Shown here in pieces: positions 15,816-25,672 of a DNA stretch of 64,000 nucleotides. Every line of letters begins with the position of its first letter. Position 1 is the first letter of the stretch. This stretch comes from UBA11612 sp965228575. GTDB lineage: Bacteria > Pseudomonadota > Alphaproteobacteria > Rhodospirillales > Rhodospirillaceae. The stretch spans positions 3,117 to 67,116 of the forward strand of contig CBDDHW010000063.1 of assembly GCA_965228575.1 (NCBI GenBank), in the 5' to 3' direction. Made by a program: the position numbers and the translations under genes. Below the pieces are notes generated by a model, which was given only the letters and a program-made list of their open reading frames with translations, did not search any database and was not told the origin of the DNA.

Positions 15816-17459
15816 CTAAGCGAATAACTTGCGATCAAGCTTCTTGATAAAGCTCCAAGGGTCGGGATCTGGCTTGCCGAACAAAAACCCTTGGACATAT
15901 TCGACATCGCAATCGCGCACAAATTCAAGTGCCTCCTTTGAATCAACCATCTCGGCGATGGTTTCGACTTTCATGGTTTTGCATAATGTCGATAGCGCTT
16001 TTAGGAACGCGCGACCGTTCGGTGCGGCTTGCGCATTTTTAATTGCGCTTCCGTCCAGCTTCACAACATCAACCTCGAGAACGCTTAAATATTGGAAACT
16101 GGCAGCCCCAGCGCCGAAATCGTCTAGGCACACATGAAAGCCCTTTTTGCGAAGCGCTTGAACGAATTCGTTTGCCTGCTCGAGATCGGCCACGCGGCTT
16201 GATTCTGTAATTTCAAACACCAGGAAATTGCTCAACCACGTATCGGCATCGAGCAGGGCGTGAAGTTCCTTTTCATATTGCGCATTGCCAACCGACATCC
16301 CCGAAATATTGACGGCAATCGAAACTTTGTCGGCTTTATTCTTCCGGAGCCACTCGACGCATTTGCGCGCCATAGCAATATCAAACTCCGTAATCAGGCC
16401 GGTTTCTTCAGCAAACGTAATATGTTTATAGGGCGACTCTTCAAAGTTTCCTGCAAATCTCACCAAGGCTTCGTAGTGGTGAACCGCACCTGTACGGACA
16501 TCGAGAATGGGGTGGAAGGCGATTTGAAAATCATTGCCTTTGACAATTGACCGAAAACTATTCAGGGATTGCGCGGCTTCAAGAACCAGGTTGTTCATAT
16601 TGCTGGCGATGTCTTTGACGTTGAATTTGTCGCCTACCTGTTCTTTGAAATGATTGATCGTGTAGACAAGGCCTTTGGCAAGGTCGTCGTCATCGACCCC
16701 CTCAAGATCGACATCGACCGTACCCGCCTGAGCCTCAACACCCTCGCCCTTAGGATCAAACGCCTTTGTAGCTTCGGTAAGAGTTGCTTCCAGGGCTGCG
16801 ACATCCAGGCCGGCTTCGTGAACCAATCCGAATTTTCCGTCACCAATCGCGCCGGCTGCATCTCCTCCAATTGAATTTGCACGCAGGGTCGTTCCAACGG
16901 TACTTAACAGAACTTCTCGCTCTTCTTCATTTAACGACTCATAGAACGCTTCAAACCCCGGAAGGTTTACAAGGGTCATCTCGGCATTCTTACCCTTGCC
17001 TTGCGCGTCTTGGAGTTTCTTGACGGCCATTTCCGAGAAGGCATCACCAGCGAGAAGGCCGGAGCCTTCGGCACGTTTCACGCCCTTTTCGGCCTGTCCT
17101 TTTTCGTCGATATGCACCCGTGTGCGCAGAGCAAGAAAATAGTGATCCTTAAGGTCGGGCAGCATATATCCCGCAAAACCCATTGGCGCGGTGAGTCCCT
17201 TTTCGCCATTCAGGCGAATGGTGACGTTATCAATGCGCCCCTTTTTGGCGGTCATATGGAGAAGCTGATCGACCAATACCCGGTCTTTTGGCGACACCAG
17301 GTCCATGAAATTCTTGCCCACCAGGGCATTGGCATCGAACCCTAATAGAGGTTTTGTCGCACCTCCGGCGAAAAGCACATTGTGCGAATTGTCGAGCTCA
17401 ATGAGAATATCAGCCCAACAGAATGCAAAGGCGACGAAACGTTCGCGAGCAGCGTTCAT
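15816..17459 (-). CDS. PAS / degenerate GGDEF / EAL-domain protein
   Basis: The 547-residue protein begins with a PAS domain (about residues 15-120: LLGFDANALVGKNFMDLV). A middle region (about 155-260) looks like a decayed GGDEF domain, with IGDGKFGLV where the GGDEF loop would lie. The C-terminal EAL domain has HYEALVRF, VNISG, FEITES, CLDDFGAG, VVKLDGS, ETIAEMVD and VQGFLFG, so the usual metal- and substrate-binding residues appear intact. It is therefore predicted to degrade cyclic di-GMP, or to sense it, under control of the PAS input. No membrane segments are evident. The upstream 287 bp (17460-17746) hold no other convincing gene. Confidence 0.88.
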   Translation of the reverse strand: MNAARERFVAFAFCWADILIELDNSHNVLFAGGATKPLLGFDANALVGKNFMDLVSPKDRVLVDQLLHMTAKKGRIDNVTIRLNGEKGLTAPMGFAGYMLPDLKDHYFLALRTRVHIDEKGQAEKGVKRAEGSGLLAGDAFSEMAVKKLQDAQGKGKNAEMTLVNLPGFEAFYESLNEEEREVLLSTVGTTLRANSIGGDAAGAIGDGKFGLVHEAGLDVAALEATLTEATKAFDPKGEGVEAQAGTVDVDLEGVDDDDLAKGLVYTINHFKEQVGDKFNVKDIASNMNNLVLEAAQSLNSFRSIVKGNDFQIAFHPILDVRTGAVHHYEALVRFAGNFEESPYKHITFAEETGLITEFDIAMARKCVEWLRKNKADKVSIAVNISGMSVGNAQYEKELHALLDADTWLSNFLVFEITESSRVADLEQANEFVQALRKKGFHVCLDDFGAGAASFQYLSVLEVDVVKLDGSAIKNAQAAPNGRAFLKALSTLCKTMKVETIAEMVDSKEALEFVRDCDVEYVQGFLFGKPDPDPWSFIKKLDRKLFA

Positions 17460-17746
17460 GAAAAAATCTTTGTGGCGTCCGTTTTATTTAGTGTCTTTAA
17501 TAGCTCATGGAGCGTATCGAGTCCCGCCCGGATTTAAATATGGGTTCGAACCAACCAACGCCAGGCGGCATTAAACGACATTCCACCCACACAACTCAAG
17601 CCTGCATCTGCTGCTTTCACCCGATAAACCGGTTGTATCGAATCCCTGTCATAAGCGCGGCACCTACTTGCTCTGCTTGTGTATCCGGCACACAATTAAC
17701 GGCCCGAGCCAACTGGTCGTCATGTAGATAATAAATAGGGAATTTA

Positions 17747-18340
17747 ATGTCCGAGCTGCCCCGGTTGAGAATGCGTCTCGCCATAATTTCGTTGTGTGTC
17801 ACCTTAATATTGACCGGCATAGGCCTACAAACAAAGACTGCGGCTCAAAGTGTGAGTCATAACTCTGTCACGTTAAGCCGCCTCACATTAATCGTAAATG
17901 ATATCGACCGATCAATTAATTTCTATCTGCGGTTAGGTCTTCTGGTGCAATCGGACCAATCGCGCACACAAAGAGACGCGGGAGGAATTATCTTAGGCGA
18001 TACATTCCCACTTACGGATGATCCCACCCTAAGCCGGGCCGTAACCATGTCTAACGGTCAAATCGACGCGGCTGAAATCACACTTCTGTGGTACGACCGT
18101 CCGCCGCTCCCCAGCGCACGCGGAAACCTTATGGGCCTTGGTACGGGTGATGTCGTTATGACGTTCCAGGTGAATAATATTCAAACCGTATACGGACAGC
18201 TGGAGTCTATCGGGACCCGGTTTCACGAACCTCCGTTGCGCTTCTCGGAGCGCGGGCTCGATGGCGATCAACGTTCAGGACTCCGGTTTCTGGCTTACGA
18301 CCCGAATGGACATATGATTGAGGTTATTCAGATCGACTAA
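17747..18340 (+). CDS. Exported VOC (glyoxalase/dioxygenase-fold) protein
   Basis: This 197-residue protein opens with a signal-peptide-like segment (RLAIISLCVTLILTGIGL, likely cut near TAAQS). A VOC fold follows, seen in LSRLTLIVNDIDRSINFYLRLGL and the closing FLAYDPNGHMIEVIQ. VOC proteins use paired beta-alpha-beta-beta-beta modules to bind metals for lyase, dioxygenase or resistance functions. An exported VOC protein is less common than the cytoplasmic type, and its substrate is unknown. It is convergent with ggt, 6 bp apart. Confidence 0.8.
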   Translation: MSELPRLRMRLAIISLCVTLILTGIGLQTKTAAQSVSHNSVTLSRLTLIVNDIDRSINFYLRLGLLVQSDQSRTQRDAGGIILGDTFPLTDDPTLSRAVTMSNGQIDAAEITLLWYDRPPLPSARGNLMGLGTGDVVMTFQVNNIQTVYGQLESIGTRFHEPPLRFSERGLDGDQRSGLRFLAYDPNGHMIEVIQID

Positions 18341-18346
18341 ATGGCG

Positions 18347-20095
18347 TTATTCGCCGACAACCGATCCTTCGCGGCGAGGGTCTGCTCCACCGACAAGCTG
18401 ATCCTTCGCAACTCGAATCGCGTGAATGCCGCTCGCAAAGTCGACAAGGCGCACATCATGACCCAAGGCTTCCAGCGCCTCTTCATGCCTTGAAAAACCG
18501 CGCTCAAGAAGCGTCGCGCCGCCAAAAGACAACGCGAACGGCGACGCCGTCGCTTCGGCTGGCGTCATATCCCAGTCAATCAAACCGATAAGTGTTTTGA
18601 CAACGAATCCCACGATCGCGGGACCACCGGGAGAGCCGAGCACCATCTCAAGCTCCCCTTCCGCGTTAAACACCAATGTGGGCGCCATTGAACTGCGTGG
18701 CCGTTTGCTTCCCTGCACACGATTGGCAACTTCACGGTCCTCGGTAACGTCACGATATGAAAAATCGGTGAGCTGATTGTTGAGAAGAAATCCACCGACC
18801 ATGAGCCGCGATCCGAAGGCGTTTTCAATGGATGACGTCATAGCCACAGCATTGCCCGCTTGATCGACAATAGAAAAATGAGAGGTCGATAAACGCTCGG
18901 GGCTCGGCGCCGGCGCATATCCTGTTTCATGTTCAACTGGAACGTCCCCGGCCTCGGCGCTCGGCATATACCGATTGGGATCAAGGAGCCGGGAGCGCTG
19001 CGCTAGATAGTCGGGCGAAATAAGCCCCTTAGTCGGCACGGGAACAACGTCCGGATCGGCGATGTAAACAGCGCGGTCGGCGAACGCGAGCCGGCCCGCT
19101 TCGACCATGAGATGAACTGCCGCCGCACTCTCCCGCCCCATTGCTCTCAGATCAAACGGCTCCAACATGCCCAAGGTTTGTATGACACCTATACCGCCTG
19201 ACGAGGGAGGTCCCATACCGCAGATACGATAGCTGCGATAAGTTCCGCAAACCGGCGGGCGGGTCTTGGACTGGTAACGTGCGACATCTTCAAGGGACAT
19301 GTCGCCGGGATTATCCGCTGCACCGGCGACAGTTCGTACAATACTTTCGGCAATCTCCCCGGAATAAAATGCATCGGCGCCCTCGTGCGCGAGGATACGA
19401 AGCGTTTTCGCAAACTCCGTGTTCTTGAGAATGGTTCCGACGGCTTTAGCGTTTCCGTCCGCGTCATAATAAAACGACTTCGCCGGCTCTATTTTTTTCA
19501 GAGCGCTTTCACGCTCAAGCAATTGATGAAGGCGCGGTGAAATCGCAAAGCCGTCTTCCGCAAGCTCAATCGCGGGCGCCAAGAGATTCGCCCAGGGCAG
19601 TTTTCCATGACGGGCGTGTGCCATATTGAGCATGCGGATGACGCCAGGGACGCCAACAGACTTCCCACCGACGATGGCTTGCATGCGGCCCATTACCCGG
19701 CCGTTTTCGGTTAGGAACCGGTCTTCCTCGGCAGCGGCGGGTGCAGTTTCCCGCCCGTCGTAACTTTTTATTTCGCGGCGCTGCGCATCCCAATGCAAAA
19801 TGAAGGCGCCGCCGCCAATGCCCGATGACTGAGGCTCAACGAGGTTCAAAACCAATTGCACGGCGACCGCTGCGTCGGTCGCCGATCCGCCAGCACGTAA
19901 AATGCGCGCACCCGCTTCTGCCGCAAGCGGGTTTGCGGCAACCACCATGTATTTTTCTGCGGTTCCGCTTTTAAGTTCGCTAATGCCCGTGCTGGCTTCT
20001 GGCGCTACAACGTCTGCCGCGTGCCCCGCGAGCGGTATACTTAAAACGGAAAATGAAAAAAGAAGAGCTAGAGAAACACGACTACGAAGAAACAC
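18347..20095 (-). CDS. ggt: Gamma-glutamyltransferase
   Basis: This 582-residue periplasmic enzyme cleaves or transfers gamma-glutamyl groups from glutathione and related peptides. It has a signal peptide (VSLALLFSFSVLSIPLAGHA). A substrate-binding arginine lies in SYDGRETAPAAA. The autocatalytic cleavage site is at the threonine in ERLSTSHFSIVDQ, which becomes the catalytic N-terminus of the small subunit, and GMGPPSSGG is the conserved serine-glycine loop. Length is normal. It is the last gene of the minus-strand run that begins with the FAH-family gene and the peptide transporter, 83 bp after oppF, which supports a joint role in using gamma-glutamyl peptides. Confidence 0.94.
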   Translation of the reverse strand: MFLRSRVSLALLFSFSVLSIPLAGHAADVVAPEASTGISELKSGTAEKYMVVAANPLAAEAGARILRAGGSATDAAVAVQLVLNLVEPQSSGIGGGAFILHWDAQRREIKSYDGRETAPAAAEEDRFLTENGRVMGRMQAIVGGKSVGVPGVIRMLNMAHARHGKLPWANLLAPAIELAEDGFAISPRLHQLLERESALKKIEPAKSFYYDADGNAKAVGTILKNTEFAKTLRILAHEGADAFYSGEIAESIVRTVAGAADNPGDMSLEDVARYQSKTRPPVCGTYRSYRICGMGPPSSGGIGVIQTLGMLEPFDLRAMGRESAAAVHLMVEAGRLAFADRAVYIADPDVVPVPTKGLISPDYLAQRSRLLDPNRYMPSAEAGDVPVEHETGYAPAPSPERLSTSHFSIVDQAGNAVAMTSSIENAFGSRLMVGGFLLNNQLTDFSYRDVTEDREVANRVQGSKRPRSSMAPTLVFNAEGELEMVLGSPGGPAIVGFVVKTLIGLIDWDMTPAEATASPFALSFGGATLLERGFSRHEEALEALGHDVRLVDFASGIHAIRVAKDQLVGGADPRREGSVVGE

Positions 20096-20178
20096 TATAA
20101 CCCGCCGTTTGCCTTATTTTGATGTGTTGGAGATCTACCATACAGCAGAACCCCTCCGCTGACCGGATTGTTTAAACC

Positions 20179-21162
20179 TTAAACGCGCCAGTGGTGACAA
20201 GCGACATAATGCTCTGACGAAGCCTCATCCATTATAGGCGTTTCCTGAGCGCATCTATCGGTTGCCTTCGCACAGCGCGTGCGAAAAACGCAACCGGAGG
20301 GCGGATCAAGAGGAGACGGCGGGTCACCGCGCAATAATATACGTTTTTTTGCTCGCTCTTTGTCAGGGTCCGGAATGGGGACCGCAGACATTAGGGCTTG
20401 CGTATAGGGGTGACGGGGGGTCGCATAAATTTCGGCGCGCGGCCCGACCTCCATCACCCGCCCCAAGTACAACACCATCACGCGATGACTGATATGGCGA
20501 ACAACAGACAAATCATGGCTGATGAACAGCATTGATAAGTTGAGGTTTTTTTGGAGGTCCATGAGTAAGTTGATGACTTGTGCGCGTATAGACACATCAA
20601 GAGCGCTTACGGGTTCGTCGCAGACCACGAGCTTCGGACCCAAAATCATAGCCCTCGCGATTCCGATGCGCTGGCATTGACCACCAGAAAACTCGTGGGG
20701 ATAGCGATTGATCATTGTCGGTAAAAGGCCGACCTGTTCCATCTGAGTTTCAACTTTTGACCGTATAGCCGCGTTAGAAAGATCAGGATGAAAATTGCGC
20801 AACGGTTCGGCAATAATGTCTCCAGCCGTCATGCGCGGATCAAGGCTTGCCAATGGGTCCTGAAAAACGATCTGCATGTCCTGGCGAACGTCTTTGATCG
20901 CCTCTTTGTCCGAAGCGTCTAAGGGCTGCCCGATCCAGGCGACTGATCCGGACGTCGCAGGAAGAAGCTGAAGAACCGCGCGGCCCAAAGTTGACTTCCC
21001 GCACCCTGACTCACCAACCACGCCAAGCGTTTCTCCTGGCGCGAGCTCTAAGCTGACACCATCGACCGCCTTCAACGGCCGGTATGTTCCGATGAGCGCG
21101 CCTCCAACCCGAACCGGAAAATGGACTTTTAAGTCGCGCACATTTAGCAAGGGTTGTGTCAT
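20179..21162 (-). CDS. Oligopeptide ABC transporter ATPase, OppF-type
   Basis: This 327-residue ATPase has Walker A GESGCGKSTLG, signature FSGGQCQRIGIARA, and the C-terminal oligopeptide-transport extension with GCVFRTRCAKATDRC, whose cysteines bind an Fe-S cluster in some homologues. It pairs with the OppD-type ATPase to drive import through OppB/OppC. Its start overlaps the OppD stop by four bases. The family covers dipeptide, oligopeptide and glutathione importers; the neighbouring ggt gene makes gamma-glutamyl peptides plausible substrates. Confidence 0.93.
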   Translation of the reverse strand: MTQPLLNVRDLKVHFPVRVGGALIGTYRPLKAVDGVSLELAPGETLGVVGESGCGKSTLGRAVLQLLPATSGSVAWIGQPLDASDKEAIKDVRQDMQIVFQDPLASLDPRMTAGDIIAEPLRNFHPDLSNAAIRSKVETQMEQVGLLPTMINRYPHEFSGGQCQRIGIARAMILGPKLVVCDEPVSALDVSIRAQVINLLMDLQKNLNLSMLFISHDLSVVRHISHRVMVLYLGRVMEVGPRAEIYATPRHPYTQALMSAVPIPDPDKERAKKRILLRGDPPSPLDPPSGCVFRTRCAKATDRCAQETPIMDEASSEHYVACHHWRV

Positions 21163-22160
21163 GACTTCACCGGTGGCGTTTCAAGAAAGCACGCTTTGTG
21201 CCCGCCATGTGTTGCTGGCGCCAGCGCTGGTGTTTCTGTACGGCAGCACTCTTCGACATCACAACATCTTGGACTGAACGCACATCCTTTCGGAAGACAT
21301 TGCAGGTCTGGAGGTTGCCCGGGGATAGTTGTCAGCTTTTCGGTTTTGGCTTCGTCCAAACGCGGCGTACATGACAAGAGCCCGCATGTGTATGGATGAT
21401 TGGGGGTATAAAAAATATCGCGGGCGTGGCCTTCCTCGACTATGCGCCCGGCGTACATTACCGCGACGCGATCTGCGAGACCGGCGACAACGCCAAGATC
21501 GTGGGTGATCAATATAACAGCCGTATTGTGCTGCTCTTTGACCGCTCGAATAAGGTCTAAAATTTGCGCTTGAACCGTGACGTCCAGTGCCGTCGTTGGT
21601 TCATCGGCTATGATCACTTCCGGTCCACACAACAACGCCATCGCAATCATAACCCGCTGACGTAGGCCGCCGGAGAGTTCATGCGGATACATTGAAAACC
21701 GGCGTTCGGGCTCGGGAATTTGAACTCGGCCTAACAGGTCAATCGCCTGTTCGCGTGCATCAACAGCACTTACACCGCGATGTTCAACGAGAACTTCTGT
21801 GAGTTGCTTGCCAATGCGCATATGCGGCGTGAGCGACGTCATCGGATCTTGAAAGATCATCGCGATCTTGTTGCCCCGGATGGCCCGTAGCTTTCTCTCA
21901 TTTAGATCGAGAAGGTTTTTGCCATTAAACAGAACCTCACCCGTTGCCAAACCGTTCTCAGCCAGAAGCCCCATCGCCGCCATGAACGTTTGGCTTTTTC
22001 CCGACCCTGACTCACCAACGATTCCCACACATTCGCCGTTGTTCACGGACAGAGATAACTCGCTCACGGCCTGCACATCGCCTTCGGGCGTTTTAAACCG
22101 AACGCTCAGGTTCTTAATTTCGAGAACAGGTGATGAGTTTGGATTGTTCATTGTGCTCAA
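21159..22160 (-). CDS. Oligopeptide ABC transporter ATPase, OppD-type
   Basis: This 333-residue protein has Walker A GESGSGKSQT, the signature ELSGGLRQRVMIAMALL, and Walker B followed by EPTTALDVTVQAQ, typical of OppD/DppD. A C-terminal cysteine-rich extension (KGCAFSPRCCDVEECC) matches the peptide-importer group. It overlaps both neighbours by four bases (the stop of oppC and the start of oppF), so the genes are translationally coupled. It is cytoplasmic and bound to the permease dimer. Confidence 0.93.
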   Translation of the reverse strand: MSTMNNPNSSPVLEIKNLSVRFKTPEGDVQAVSELSLSVNNGECVGIVGESGSGKSQTFMAAMGLLAENGLATGEVLFNGKNLLDLNERKLRAIRGNKIAMIFQDPMTSLTPHMRIGKQLTEVLVEHRGVSAVDAREQAIDLLGRVQIPEPERRFSMYPHELSGGLRQRVMIAMALLCGPEVIIADEPTTALDVTVQAQILDLIRAVKEQHNTAVILITHDLGVVAGLADRVAVMYAGRIVEEGHARDIFYTPNHPYTCGLLSCTPRLDEAKTEKLTTIPGQPPDLQCLPKGCAFSPRCCDVEECCRTETPALAPATHGGHKACFLETPPVKS

Positions 22161-23068
22161 CGATCTTTCGGATCCAAGGCATCACGAATGCCATCGCCCA
22201 AGAAATTGAAGCAGAACAATGTCACCGTCATGAAGGCCGCTGGAACCAAAAGTGTTCGCGGCGTGATTTCCATTTCCGCCGCGCCTTCATTGATCAGCAT
22301 CCCCCAGCTTGTAAGCGGTTCTTGAACACCAAGGCCGAGGAAGCTTAGAAAGCTTTCGAGGAGTATGACCTGCGGAATAGTGAGCGTGACGTAAACAATA
22401 ACGACGCCCAAGACGTTTGGCACAATATGACGCCAAATAATTCCGGCTGTCGTCCCCCCCGCTGCGTGCGCCGCTTCGATAAACTCTTTGTTTCGTAAGG
22501 ACAATGTTTGCCCGCGCACAATACGCGACATGGTGAGCCATTCTACACAGCCGATCGCAAGAAACATCAAGATGAAATTTCGGCCGAACACGACCATCAG
22601 AATAATGACGAAGAATGTCAGAGGCACAGAATACATAAGGTCGACAAAGCGCATCAAAAATTGATCGACGCGCCCGCCGAGAAAACCGGCCAGCGCACCC
22701 ACTGTAACGCCTATAAAAAGCGCGACGGCTGTCGCAAGGATGCCGACGGTCAGTGAAATACGACCGCCCACCAACGTGCGCGCTAAAAGATCTCGGCCGA
22801 CATAGTCCGTACCTAAGTAATGGCCAAGCTCAAAGGATGGTGGAAGCGCTTCGATATAGTCCCAATTGATTTCATCATACGCCCAGGGCAGTGCGTAAGG
22901 TCCGAGGAACGACGCCAATCCGATAAAAATTAGGATGATTAAACTTGCAACGGCGGCGCGATTTCGCAGCAAACGCCGCCAAGCATCTTGCCACAGGCTG
23001 CGGCCCTCAACGGTGGCCGCAGCCTCGAGCGTATCACCATGGCGAGATGCCAGATTAATGGTGTTCAT
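22157..23068 (-). CDS. Oligopeptide ABC transporter permease, OppC-type
   Basis: This 303-residue protein has an N-terminal cytoplasmic segment, one helix (ASLIILIFIGLASFLGPYAL), and the six-helix permease core. GTDYVGRDLLARTLVGGRISL is the OppC/DppC signature, and the EAA-like loop reads EFIEAAHAAGGTTAGIIWRH. It forms the inner-membrane channel with OppB. It overlaps the OppB gene by 14 bases and the OppD gene by 4. Confidence 0.93.
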   Translation of the reverse strand: MNTINLASRHGDTLEAAATVEGRSLWQDAWRRLLRNRAAVASLIILIFIGLASFLGPYALPWAYDEINWDYIEALPPSFELGHYLGTDYVGRDLLARTLVGGRISLTVGILATAVALFIGVTVGALAGFLGGRVDQFLMRFVDLMYSVPLTFFVIILMVVFGRNFILMFLAIGCVEWLTMSRIVRGQTLSLRNKEFIEAAHAAGGTTAGIIWRHIVPNVLGVVIVYVTLTIPQVILLESFLSFLGLGVQEPLTSWGMLINEGAAEMEITPRTLLVPAAFMTVTLFCFNFLGDGIRDALDPKDR

Positions 23069-23996
23069 AACGCACCTTCGGATCTAGCAAACCATAGAGG
23101 AGGTCCACCACGATATTCATAATGATGATAAGTCCCGCGCTTAAGATCGTAACCCCCATGACGAGCGTGTAGTCACGATTAAGCGCACCTTGCACAAAAT
23201 ATCGTCCGATCCCCGGAATCTGAAAAATGGTTTCGATAACCATAGACCCCGTTAGAACGAATGCGACCGCGGGTCCCAGATACGTGACCACCGGGGTCAT
23301 GGCCGTTTTCATGGCATGGCGCATGACCACCGCGCGAAACGGTAGCCCTTTGGCGCGCGCGGTGCGCACATAGTTTGTACGCATCGCCTCGATCATGCTT
23401 CCTCTGCTGATGCGCGCAATGTAGGCGATGAACGGCAACGACAACGCAAAGACGGGCAAGATACGGTATTCCAGCCCGCCATTTCCCCACCCTCCTGCGG
23501 GGAGGTTAAACGCGGTGTCTTTGAGCCACACACCAAAAACCAAGATCAGAACGTGACCCATTACAAAATTGGGAATGACAATGCCGGTCATGGAGATCGC
23601 CGAGACGGTGTAGTCACGCGCGCTATTTTGAGCGAGCGCAGCCAGAACGCCCATTGGCACGCCGATGAATACAGCAAGCAAAATTGCACTTAGACCATTT
23701 TGGATACTGACCGGGAGCCCTTGGGCAATCAGTTCGGTGACAGTGAAGTCTTGATACCGAAAAGACGGACCAAAGTCGCCTTGGAGCAAGTTCCAGAGAT
23801 AATCCAGATATTGTTGCCAAAGCGTTGCATCTAGATTGTAGCGAGCACGCAAGTTCGCGAGCACCTCGGTGGGAACCGGGGCTTCCGCATCAAATGGACC
23901 GCCCGGCGTAAGGCGCATTAAAAAGAAACATACGGTGATGATGACCCAAAGGGTCGGAATGCCTATGGCGAGCCGCTTCGCAAGGTATGACCACAT
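23055..23996 (-). CDS. Oligopeptide ABC transporter permease, OppB-type
   Basis: This 313-residue permease begins with the OppB/DppB signature (MWSYLAKRLAIGIPTLWVI), contains LTPGGPFDAEAPVP, and has the EAA loop NYVRTARAKGLPFRAVVMRHAMK. Six membrane helices fit the family. It forms the membrane channel with OppC. It lies 70 bp after the binding-protein gene on the minus strand and overlaps OppC by 14 bases. Confidence 0.93.
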   Translation of the reverse strand: MWSYLAKRLAIGIPTLWVIITVCFFLMRLTPGGPFDAEAPVPTEVLANLRARYNLDATLWQQYLDYLWNLLQGDFGPSFRYQDFTVTELIAQGLPVSIQNGLSAILLAVFIGVPMGVLAALAQNSARDYTVSAISMTGIVIPNFVMGHVLILVFGVWLKDTAFNLPAGGWGNGGLEYRILPVFALSLPFIAYIARISRGSMIEAMRTNYVRTARAKGLPFRAVVMRHAMKTAMTPVVTYLGPAVAFVLTGSMVIETIFQIPGIGRYFVQGALNRDYTLVMGVTILSAGLIIIMNIVVDLLYGLLDPKVRYEHH

Positions 23997-24066
23997 CCGC
24001 CTTCGACACCCTAGCCAATGAGCACTGACCTAAGACCATAGCCGCGCATGACGCGCGCGCCAAGCT

Positions 24067-25665
24067 CTACTGAACCGGAGACGGCTGCTCCGCGCTTTGC
24101 ACTGATAAGTAGCGAAATGGATGGATGCCATAGGGATTGGCGTCCCAACCTTGCACCCGCGCCGCAACGGCGCGGTGTGGGTTGAAATAGAAGATGGGAA
24201 AAACCGTTTGGTCCTGTATCAAAATATTCTCGACGCTGGCGATAAACGAGGGACGTAGGGTTTCATCCAATACCGAGTCTGCGGCCTCAAGGGTCTGGTC
24301 GAAATCCGGGTCCGCATACCCGGTCACGTTCCGCGGTCCGGCAGTGCTCGCAAAGTACTCCAAATATCCCATGGGCTTTGCGCTAACCGCCGGCCAATAG
24401 CTCAAGGCCAGATCGTAGTCGCCCGATTCCAATAGACGATCATATTCAGCACCACTCTTTCCCTCCGCAGTAACGTTCACATGTAACGGTGTCCACGTTT
24501 CCACGAGTTTTTGGGACACGAACTCGTGGATGCTTCCTTTTGGAAAAATCAGCGTCAAAGATTGAGGGTTTTTTTCATCTACTTTTATTTCGGAGAGCAA
24601 TACCTCGGCGATTGGCAAGCGCATCTCAGACCTCAGCGCGGCGTAGGGCGAGCGCGGGGACAGTGTTTCGTCGAGAACGCTCGGCGGGACCACTTTGTAC
24701 GCAGCCACAATATCTTTGGCTCCCGAGTTTTGAACGATCGCCTGTCTATCAATCGTCATTGCCAGCGCATGTCGCATATTGCGTTCGCTCAAAAGAGGAC
24801 GGCGTACGTTGGCTGCAACGAAATAGAGGTTCTCTCCGCTCTCTTGTCTTCCGATTGCCTCATGCCCTCCATCTCCAAGCGCAAACGGAAAGCCGAGCGT
24901 AAGGTCAGCCTCACCATTAACGACCATCGCATTCGCTCGATCGACACTTTCCGCAATAACAAGATCAATGCGGTCCAAAGCAACAGACTCGGCGTCGAAG
25001 AAATGAGGGTTTTTTTGCAAAGCCAACCCTGACTCTGACATTGCAGCGGTGAACGCACCGCTCGTCACCATGCCGCCGGGCGTAGTCCACGCTCCGTCGT
25101 CCACCGCATGACGAGGAATTGGAGCTGCGACTGGCCGGCTTAAGACTTCGAGAAAGTGTACCGAGGGCCTGCGCAAGGTAATTTCCAATCGGCCAAACGG
25201 CCGTGTGGTTATGCCAAGCTCATCGGCGGGACTCTCTCCGCTGTTCACACCTTCGGCGCCTTGAATCGAAAACAGATCGCCGGCAAATGGTGCGCCCGTG
25301 TCCGGGTCCAACGCCCTTCGAAAACCGGCGACAAAATCTCGTGCCTGAATCCGGCGGTCATCAGACCATCGCACGCCGCTACGCAGGGAAAACGTGTAGA
25401 CCAAGCCATCGGGACTAACCTCCCAGGACTCAGCAAGACCTGGGATCAAATTGCCCTGAGAATCTCGCGCGATAAGCCCAACAAACAATTCGCTTGCGAT
25501 CGCAAGGGATACAGCTGACTTGGCTTTGTGCGGGTCCAACTCGGCGGGCATTTCGGGAAGCGCAACACGCAAAGACGTTTGCGCGCGGCTTTCGATCCCG
25601 CCCATCAGGACAAAACACAAACACACCAAAAAGAGGTGCTTTACGACGTCGAGATGCTTTTGCAC
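24067..25665 (-). CDS. Peptide ABC transporter substrate-binding protein, OppA-type
   Basis: This SBP family 5 protein binds peptides in the periplasm for the OppBCDF transporter. I place the start at a GTG (25665) that gives VQKHLDVVKHLFLVCLCF, a good signal peptide ending near ESRAQ, and leaves 7 bp after the upstream FAH-family stop. A longer open frame reaching 25848 would overlap that gene and bury the signal peptide, so I reject it. The mature protein (about 510 residues) has the family blocks LPEMPAELDPHKA and LAESWEVSPDGLVYTFSLR. It is followed by the permease and ATPase genes, completing the importer. Confidence 0.9.
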   Translation of the reverse strand: MQKHLDVVKHLFLVCLCFVLMGGIESRAQTSLRVALPEMPAELDPHKAKSAVSLAIASELFVGLIARDSQGNLIPGLAESWEVSPDGLVYTFSLRSGVRWSDDRRIQARDFVAGFRRALDPDTGAPFAGDLFSIQGAEGVNSGESPADELGITTRPFGRLEITLRRPSVHFLEVLSRPVAAPIPRHAVDDGAWTTPGGMVTSGAFTAAMSESGLALQKNPHFFDAESVALDRIDLVIAESVDRANAMVVNGEADLTLGFPFALGDGGHEAIGRQESGENLYFVAANVRRPLLSERNMRHALAMTIDRQAIVQNSGAKDIVAAYKVVPPSVLDETLSPRSPYAALRSEMRLPIAEVLLSEIKVDEKNPQSLTLIFPKGSIHEFVSQKLVETWTPLHVNVTAEGKSGAEYDRLLESGDYDLALSYWPAVSAKPMGYLEYFASTAGPRNVTGYADPDFDQTLEAADSVLDETLRPSFIASVENILIQDQTVFPIFYFNPHRAVAARVQGWDANPYGIHPFRYLSVQSAEQPSPVQ

Positions 25666-25672
25666 AAATGAC

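Noticed and set aside
17545..17565. GGGTTCGAACC, resembling a tRNA T-loop
   Set aside because: No acceptor, D or anticodon arm can be built around it; it is a chance match.
17617..17820. A 67-residue minus-strand frame containing KFPIYYLHDDQLARAV
   Set aside because: It looked partly protein-like but overlaps the start of the VOC gene, and it has no ribosome site or recognisable family. I leave the 17460-17746 gap as non-coding.
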